DNA of 64,000 nucleotides from positions 39,654,057 through 39,718,056 of the forward strand of contig CM069447.1 of the NCBI GenBank assembly GCA_035610835.1, given 5' to 3'. Each line of letters begins with the position of its first letter. Position 1 is the stretch's first letter. Source of the stretch: Ophiura sarsii (lineage: Eukaryota > Echinodermata > Ophiuroidea > Amphilepidida > Ophiuridae). Under the pieces are notes generated by a model that was not told where the DNA came from, did not search any database, and saw only the letters and a program-made list of their open reading frames with translations. This document shows, in pieces, positions 56,186-64,000 of this stretch. Made by a program: the position numbers and the translations under genes.

Positions 56186-58299
56186 TAGTGGAGCGAATAT
56201 GTAACAAAAAATGGCCAAGATGTTCACTTTTGGCAGGAAGCATGAAAATTGGCAAAATTTGATGCACTGATTTCAAAAAACCACGGAACCACATTTTTTG
56301 AGCAATGGTGCGGCGGCCATCTTGAATTTCAAAATGGCCGCCATAAAAATATAGGAGATTTAGTAAAATTGCTCTAAATCAAATACTATTGAGATTTATA
56401 CCCCCATATTTCACCAATATGTTCTCTATAACATGGTGCACAATTTTAGATGGATTGGTTGTGCCAGTTGTACTTTGTTTACTACTTGTTACCATGGAAA
56501 CCATCAAAAATAGACATTTTTGGGCAAAAATACCTCTAAAATCACTCTTATTTGGAGAATTTTGTCATCTATTCATAATGATATTGCTTTTAGTATCATC
56601 TGCTATTAGGCCTATATATAATTTGGATGCGAAATTTGCATTTCAATTTTGAGGGGTATCCATGGAAACTTTTTAAATGGCGGTTTGACGAAATATATGT
56701 CAAAATCACTTCTTTTTCAACCATTTTCACCAATCAATTGCTTGTAAAACAGTGTTATAGTGTGTCGGATGTGAATAATATGTTCACTTTTGGCAGGAAG
56801 CATGAAAATTGGTATATAGGGGTGTTTTGATGCGCTGATTTCAAAAAACCACGGAACCACATTTTTTGAGCAATGGTGCGGCGGCCATCTTGAATTTCAA
56901 AATGGCCGCCATAAAATATAGGAGATTTAGTAAAATTGCTCTAAATCAAATACTTTTGAGATTTATACCCCCAGATTTCACCAATATGTTCTCTATAACA
57001 CAGTGCACAATTTTAGATGGAATGGTTGTGCCATTTGTACTTTGGTTATTGCTTGTTACCATGGAAACCATCAAAAACAGACATTTTCAAGGGAAAATAC
57101 CTCTAAATCAACTATTTCTTAGATTCATAAGTATTTCACCAATATGTTCTCTATAACATGGTGCATACTTTTAGATAGATTGGTTGTGCCAGTTGTACTT
57201 TGTTTATTACTAGTTACCATGGAAACTGATATTGCTTTTAGTAGGGTGTTTGTATTTGTGATTTATTTTTTGACAACGAAAGAATATACATCGGACATTA
57301 TTTGCAGCGCAAGTTTCGGAGCATTGATGAAATATCGGGGTATAAATCTCAAAGATAGTTGATAGTTGATTTAGAGCAATTTTAGAGGTAATTTCCCTTG
57401 AAAATGTCTGTTTTTGATGGTTTCCATAGTAACAAGCAATAATCAAAGTACAAATAGCACAACCAATCCATCTAAAATTGTGCACCATGATATAGAGAAC
57501 ATAATTATTGGTGAAATCTGGGGTATAAATCTCAAATGTATTTGATTTAGAGCAATTTTACTAAATCTCCTATATTTTTTATGGCGGCCATTTTGAAATG
57601 CAAGATGGCCGCCGCACCATTGCTAAAAAAATGTGGTTTCGTAGTTTTTTGAAATCAGCGCATCAAAACACCACTATGTTGCCAATTTTCATGCTTCCTG
57701 CCAAAAGTGAACATCTTATTCACATCCGATTCACTATAATAGTGTTTTACCAGCAATTGATTGGTGAAAATGGTTGAAAAAGAAGTGATTTTGATATATA
57801 TTTCGTCAAACCGCCATTTAAAAAGTTTCCATGGATACCACTCAAAATTGAAATGCAAATTTTTCATCCAAATTATGTATAATTGCAGATGATACTAAAA
57901 GCAATATCATGATGAATAGATAACAAAAATCTCCAAATAAGAGTGATTTTAGAGGTATTTTTGCCCAAAAATGTCTATTTTGATGGTTTCCATGGTAACA
58001 AGTAATAACCAAAGTACAACTGGCACAACCAATCCATCTCAAATTGTGCACCATGTTATAGAGAACATATTGGTGAAATCTGGGGGTATAAATCTCAAAA
58101 GTATTTGATTTAGAGCAATTTTACGAAATCTCCTATATTTTTATGGCGGCCATTTTAAAATTTAGGATGGCCGCCGCACCATTGCTCAAAAAATGTGGTT
58201 CCGTGGTTTTTTGAAATCGGCGCATCAAAACACCCCTATGTGCTAATTTTCATGCTTCCTGCCAAAAGTGAACATCTTTTTCACATATCCGCTCCACTA
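56186..58299. mobile_element. Foldback element built from four copies of one module
   Basis: Outer ends TAGTGGAGCGAATATG and CATATCCGCTCCACTA are inverted, flanked by CTG (56183-56185 and 58300-58302). Inside, two direct modules (about 56215-56790 and 56790-57240) are followed by two inverted ones (about 57350-57700 and 57700-58290). Each has ATGGCCGCC, GTTCTCTATAACATGGTGCA and CATGGAAACCATCAAAAA. Short ORFs repeat in each module and have no recognised domain. Confidence 0.8.
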
Positions 58300-58302
58300 C
58301 TG

Positions 58303-58435
58303 GGACTGTGTCTGCTTTTAAGAGTTTTAAAAAATAAAAATAAATAGTTTGTGTTTGTTGTGTTGCTGTTTGGGAGTTAAGCGTTGTGCTTTTTGAAGAG
58401 CGCTCTATAAGTGTCTCTTAATAATAATAATAATT
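58303..58435 (+). mobile_element. LINE 3' tail fragment
   Basis: AAGAGCGCTCTATAAGTGTC followed by (TAA)5 matches the LINE tail style at 24800-24859. No coding remains. Confidence 0.5.
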
Positions 58436-58439
58436 ATTA

Positions 58440-58690
58440 TTATAGGAAAAGAGTTCCACATCCGTTTGAGTGCGCATGAAAAAACCCCGCTCTATCCCCA
58501 TATGAAGATAATGTTTTTTTGATGTTGAACGAAAACAATTTTCTGACGATCTAAAAGGAGGAAGAAGCGAATATAAGATGGCGCAAGAAAAGTTTGAAAT
58601 GAATTCCTTTGCTGTATAAGAGTTAAGGTGGGTTTTTTTAACATAGCACCAATGCAAATGTAAGTAAACCAAAGCAAATATTTCCATAAT
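58440..58690 (-). pseudogene. LINE RT C-terminal relic with frameshift
   Basis: On the minus strand RSSENCFRSTSKKHYLHMG in one frame, then SGVFSCALKRMWNSFPI in another, align with RSSSKGLLESPRT and RAFSVSAPKLWNGLP of the intact LINE. The relic ends at a (TAA/TTA)n tract shared with the fragment on its left. Confidence 0.6.
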
Positions 58691-58797
58691 AGGCTAATAT
58701 ATAACTATTGTCAGTCAATGCTAAGGTTGATTGTACGTATGGTGATGCAAATATAGTTTTGGCGACTATCATATAAGTCTTACGTACAAGTCAGTTA

Positions 58798-58968
58798 GGG
58801 CTCTTGCCCAAACACAAGTAGAGGAAAGCTCGAGGAAAGAGCGGGGAAAGCGCGATCCTTTTTTTTAATATAGTTAAAAGGAGTGACAAAGGATCCCTGA
58901 TTAACGCCTAACTGAAAGACTACTTTCCTCGAGCTTTTCTCTTTCTTTTTGTGTTTGGGCAAGAGCTC
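58798..58968. mobile_element. 171 bp MITE with TTA duplication
   Basis: GGGCTCTTGCCCAAACACAA is inverted as TTGTGTTTGGGCAAGAGCTC. The arms continue through CTCGAGGAAAG. TTA at 58795-58797 and 58969-58971 and GGG-type ends fit a PIF/Harbinger-type MITE (inferred). Confidence 0.8.
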
Positions 58969-58999
58969 TTACGTGCAAGTGACTTGTACGTACAAGACA

Positions 59000-61057
59000 T
59001 ACGTACTATTCTTGCAGTGCTTACTAGCTTGTTATTCTAACGAGTGAAGCTAACGCTATTGAATATTTATTTTATTTAAAGAAAAAAGATCTATCATCCA
59101 TTTATCATTTTGATTCAATTTGAAGAGTAAAAATAAGAGTTTATGAGAATACACAAGTTTCTTTCAAACAAGCTGTAATATAGCACACACATCTTTTAGT
59201 TCTTTGTCAAAAAGGTGAAATCACCATGTTTTACATAAATGGAGTATATCTTGAGTTTGATAAATCCGATATTCATGATATTCATGATATAAAATTCGAA
59301 TAAAATAATACCGTATGAAAAAGATGATGTAAAAACAACGGATCTAATCCCATCGGATTTGATGATGATAACAATTATTGAACTTTGGGCATTGATGGGT
59401 ACTAATCATTTTGGGACAGCCTGTATACGTTTATTCAGTCAATTATGAATTAGACTAGAAATTGCTAATATTCATTGTTTTATGGTGTAAGTTATGTAAC
59501 ACACGATTGGCGTGAAAGTATGATTCTTAGTTTAAAAGCCAAGTAAAATAATAAACGTGTTAAATAGTGTTGTTAATTTTGTTATTGTTTTGTAGTGTCT
59601 TTATTTGACCCATGACTTGATTTCCTTCGGTACAACCATTATCTTATTGTATACAGACTGTTTATGGTTATTGATTAATTATTGATCATTCATTATTGTT
59701 TCATCATTAATTACTCAGTAATAAATTGATGATAAATGGTAATACGTATCAATAATTACATTGATTAATCAATAATAGATTAATTAATTATTTATCATTA
59801 ATTATTGATTTAATTAAGTATTATTCTAATCAATCATTAATAAGGCCTAATCCTAATGATTAATTATTTGTTAATTATCCATTAATTAATTATTTGTTTT
59901 TGCCCTGGTTGACTTTGATGTGATAAATCTATTCTTAATTAGATCCAAAATATTCCCGGTTGGGACCTTTAAAGGGGCACTAAGAGATGTGTTGGAGGCT
60001 GCGCCCTCAATTATGATAAAAAACTGGGATTAGTATATTTTTATAATTGTATTACATGTATGAACTTACACCTATAAGGATTAAGAAAAATCAGCCCTCT
60101 TTATACAAGAAAACGTCGATTCAAAAATGCTCGTACAACCGGGACGAGCATTTTACGTACGGCAGTATCCCCCTGCAGTACGCCTGATACATAAACGCGA
60201 ACCATATTTGCATAGAGGGCGTTTTTCAATAAATATCGATGATATTGTTTTAATCAAGTTTTGCTGTTTTTGTTAGTAGAAACAACAATAATGGCAATTT
60301 TTAATGTTCATCTTGAATTCTGAAGTAAATTTTTAAACATTTGAAATTTTCAACACCACTTAATGGTGTTTAACGCACATCATGACTGTGTAGAGTGTTT
60401 GTTTATGTAAACAGCCTTGTACAATATTACTATGTCTCTATAATTATTATAAAAACAAATCTTGAGAACTTGATTTCAAGAAACCTGCCAGGGCTCGTTT
60501 TGGTATGACACAATTCTCTTAACTTTTACTCTTCATTAATATTTCTGCTTGTATTCGAACTCAACCCCCTCTGAGGTTTGTCTTTTTAAGACTCTCCTTG
60601 TTTATTCAGACTCTTCCTCTGAATAATGGTGAGAAATCCTGTATGAGTATAAAGGTACATGATTGGACTTTGCATAAACACGAAACACTCGAGTGCACTC
60701 TAGAGGGCGTAGTAACGATTCCATTGGAATCAGACAAAACAACTTTATGGCAAATTTCATTACGTTTTTATCCCAAACAGTAATCAATGTTTAAACAAAT
60801 ATAATACACGAACATTTTATTGCCTTTATACTGACTACTCAGGAAAACTAATTACAGCAAAATCTATATGTAGATATGTTCAAATACCAGGAATAGTTAT
60901 TTAAATAGAGGTCGGTTTTTTCATATTTTGATGGTATAAAAATGCGACATTTAGAATATTGTTCCCCAGAATTTGATATTTTTTATATATTTAGTGGTAA
61001 AATATCACTTTTTTAAAACATATTAATTTGCTAATTACTTAAACAAACTGCGCTGTA
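59000..61057. other. Unassigned AT-rich stretch
   Basis: TTAATTATTGAT-type simple sequence lies at 59655-59900. A small hairpin (ATGCTCGT...GACGAGCAT) is at 60127-60151. A 61-codon frame at 60598-60783 has no recognised domain. Confidence 0.4.
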
Positions 61058-62734
61058 AAAATTATCATCATCAAACCTCCATGTATATGCTATTGAATCA
61101 TTTTGTTCATATGGGCCTCGAATAAGACATTGGGAGAAAATGCAGACTACATACTACATGTCATACCCCATTATGTTAGATATGATTATGATATGATTTG
61201 ATAAGGTGTCGTGGAAGTAATAAATTGTTGTTGTGAGAGTTTTTGTTGTTTGTTTTTGTTGTTTATTTTGTAAATATGATCAGCATGAAACCTCAATTTG
61301 TGCTTTTCCATCATTTTGTTCATATGGGCCTCGAATAACACATTGGGAGAAAATGCAGACTACATACTACATGTCATACCCCATTATGTTAGATATGATT
61401 ATGATATGATTTGATAAGGTGTCGTGGAAGTAATAAATTGTTGTTGTGAGAGTTTTTGTTGTTTGTTTTTGTTGTTTATTTTGTAAATATGATCAGCATG
61501 AAACCTCAATTTGTGCTTTTGCATCATTTTGTTCATATGGGCCACGAATAACACATTGGGAGAAAATGCAGACTACATACTACATGTCATACCCCATTAT
61601 GTTAGATATGATTATGATATGATTTGATAAGGTGTCGTGGAAGTAATAAATTGTTGTTGTGAGAGTTTTTGTTGTTTGTTTTTGTTGTTTATTTTGTAAA
61701 TATGATCAGCATGAAACCTCAATTTGTGCTTTTGCATCATTTTGTTCATATGGGCCTCGAATAACACATTGGGAGAAAATGCAGACTACATACTACATGT
61801 CATACCCCATTATGTTAGATATGATTATGATATGATTTGATAAGGTGTCGTGGAAGTAATAAATTGTTGTGAGAGTTTTTGTTGTTTGTTTTTGTTGTTT
61901 ATTTTGTAAATATGATCAGCATGAAACCTCAATTTGTGCTTTTGCATCATTTTGTTCATATGGGCCTCGAATAACACATTGGGAGAAAATGCAGACTACA
62001 TACTACATGTCATACCCCGTTATGTTAGATATGATTATGATATGATTTGATAAGGTGTCGTGGAAGTAATAAATTGTTGTTGGGAGAGTTTTTGTTGTTT
62101 GTTTTTGTTGTTTATTTCGTAAATATGATCAGCATGAAACCTCAATTTGTGCTTTTGCATCATTTTGTTCATATGGGCCTCGAATAACACATTGGGAGAA
62201 AATGCAGACTACATACTATATGTCATACCCCATTATGTTAGATATGATTATGATATGATTTGATAAGGTGTCGTGGAAGTAATAAATTGTTGTTGTGAGA
62301 GTTTTTGTTGTTTGTTTTTGTTGTTTATTTTGTAAATATGATCAGCATGAAACCTCAATTTGTGCTTTTGCATCATTTTGTTCATATGGGCCTCTAATAA
62401 CACATTGGGAGAAAATGCAGACTACATACTATATGTCATACCCATTATGTTAGATATGATTTATTATGATATGATTTGATAAGGTGTCGTGGAAGTAATA
62501 AATTGTTGTTGTGAGAGTTTTGGTTGTTTGTTTTGGTTGTTTATTTTGTAAATATGATCAGCATGAAACCTCAATTTGTGCTTTTGCATCATTTTGTTCA
62601 TATGGGCCTCGAATAACACATTGGGAGAAAATGCAAACTACATACTACATGTAATACCCCATTATGTTAGATATGATTATGATATGATTTGATAAGGTTT
62701 CGTGGAAGTAATAAATTGTTGTTGTGAGAGTTTT
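61058..62734 (+). repeat. 213 bp satellite, eight units
   Basis: CATATGGGCCTCGAATAACA recurs. The ATGGG landmark is at about 61111, 61324, 61537, 61750, 61960, 62173, 62386 and 62602, giving periods of 210-216, mostly 213. Units are nearly identical; the first is the most diverged on its left side. Indels are confined to the (TTG)n segment and a TTA insertion in unit 7. Confidence 0.95.
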
Positions 62735-64000
62735 CTATGCGAATGATATTTTTGTCGTCAAATTGATTGCGGTTTGAGTTTTTTGGATCATCGATCTCAT
62801 ACAAACCAAAAAAATTGAATTATTTAACAAAATAATGGTATTTGGGGTAATTTTTCAAATGTTGATATATCATTGTCGGTCAAGCCTAGAATTGAAAATA
62901 AAAATCATTATGATTTTTATGCGAACAACTTTTTTATCGTCAAATTGATTGCGGCTTGACTTTTTTGTATCATCGATGTAATACATTCCCCCCCAAAATT
63001 GAATTTTTCAACCAAATAATGGTATTTTGGGGCTAATTTGTCAAATGTTGATGTTTGTCGGTCAAGCCTAGAATTTAAAAAAATAATAATTATGATTTCT
63101 ATGTGAATGACTTTTTTGTAGCCAAATTGATTGCGGCTTGACTTTTTTGCATCATCGATCTCATATGTACCCCAAAAATTGAATTATTTAACCAAATAAT
63201 GGTATTTGGGCTAATTTTTCAAATTTTGATATTTGTCGGTCAAGCCTAGAATTAAAAATAAATAAAAAATTCTATGCAAATTACTTTTTTTGTCGCCAAA
63301 TTGATTGCGGCTTGAGGTTTTTGTATCATCGATCTCATATGTACCCCAAAAAATTGAATTACTTAACCAACTAATTTGTCAAATTTTGATATTTGTCGGT
63401 TAAGCCTAGAATTAAAAAAAAAAATCGTTATGATTTTTATGCGAATTACTTTTTTGTCGCCAAATTGATTTCAGCTTGAGTTTTTTGTATCACCGATCTC
63501 ATATGTACCCAAAATAAAATTGAATTATAAAACCAAATAATGGTATTTGGGCTAATTTGTCAAATTTTGATATTTGTCGGTCAAGCCTAGAATTTAAAAA
63601 AGAAATTGATATGATTTCTATGCGAATTACTTTTTTGTCGTCAAATTGAGTGCGGCTTGACTTTTTTTGTATCATCAATCTCATACGTCCCAAAAAATTG
63701 AATTATATAACCAAATAATTGTATTTGGGGTAATTTTTCAAATTTTGATATTTGTCGGTCAAGCCTAAGAATTTAAAAAAAAAATCATTATGATTTCTAT
63801 GCGAACAACTTTTTTGCCGTCAAATTGATTGCGGCTTGACTTTTTTGTATCATCGATCTCATACGTTCCCAAAAACATTGAATCATTTAACCAAATAATG
63901 GTATTTGGGCTAATTTGTCAAATTTTGATATTTGTTGGTCAAGCCTAGAATTAAAAATAAATAAATTATGATTTCTATGCGAATGACTTTTGTGTCGCCA
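62735..64000 (+). repeat. ~180 bp satellite, at least seven units, runs off the window
   Basis: TGTCGGTCAAGCCTAGAATT recurs. CAAGCC lies at 62881, 63063, 63241, 63401 (TAAGCC), 63582, 63760 and 63940, spaced 178-182 except for one 160 bp unit with a deletion. Units are more diverged than in the adjoining 213 bp array. Confidence 0.95.

Noticed and set aside
56389..58054. Repeated short ORFs (for example MRFIPPYFTNMFSIT-like frames) as a gene family
   Set aside because: They recur because the foldback modules are copied on both strands. No start context or domain.
61058..64000. CRISPR array
   Set aside because: Whole 180-213 bp units repeat without unique spacers, in an animal-type genome. 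This is satellite DNA.

Overview
This window looks like intergenic DNA from an animal nuclear genome packed with repeats. It is AT-rich, has no dense ORFs, no operons and no ribosome-binding sites. It carries non-LTR (LINE) and Penelope-like retroelements, many inverted-repeat DNA elements, tRNA-derived sequences and satellites. The recurrent short palindrome TAGGCCTA and the CR1/L2-like LINE with a (TTA)n tail would suit a marine deuterostome such as an echinoderm, but that placement is inference. No complete host protein gene was found. The best host candidate is a possible first exon on the minus strand near 7.0-7.1 kb.

Layout. 0-4.5 kb: tRNA-like SINE copies and a 2.6 kb non-autonomous DNA transposon (1245-3888, TTA target duplication) that carries three tRNA-like sequences. 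Its pre-insertion counterpart lies at about 27.0-27.8 kb. 4.5-9 kb: mostly unassigned, with a decayed LINE tail (5486-5677). 9-11.2 kb: a minisatellite and a large foldback. 11.2-18.9 kb: a nearly identical 0.8 kb repeat (R1, R2) on both sides of a 5.3 kb block (11968-17244) with short repeats in the order A1...B1-A2-B2. This resembles the split direct repeats of tyrosine-recombinase retroelements, but no enzyme was recognised. 19.0-25.6 kb: a four-level nest. A TTAA-flanked foldback was entered by a 5'-truncated Penelope-like element, which was then entered by a 3.46 kb LINE and a 0.2 kb LINE tail; target duplications mark each junction. 26.5-33.9 kb: further inverted-repeat elements, a LINE relic and a 0.5 kb tandem duplication. 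35-41 kb: minisatellites, a palindromic TA-flanked MITE and an identical 330 bp tandem duplication. 41-51 kb: several MITE-sized inverted repeats and poly-G/C tracts. 51.5-52.7 kb: a 49 bp perfect palindrome leading into a 53 bp minisatellite with a roughly 340 bp higher-order repeat. 56.2-58.3 kb: a foldback built from four copies of one module. 61.06-64 kb: a 213 bp satellite directly abutting a different 180 bp satellite that runs off the window.

The coding capacity seen belongs to two retroelements. The LINE has endonuclease and reverse transcriptase, broken twice by frame changes. The Penelope-like element has reverse transcriptase and a GIY-YIG endonuclease, broken by two insertions and a 17 bp duplication. 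Both appear dead in these copies. The most unusual structure is the R1-A1...B1-A2-B2-R2 block. All repeat boundaries were read by eye and may be off by several bases.
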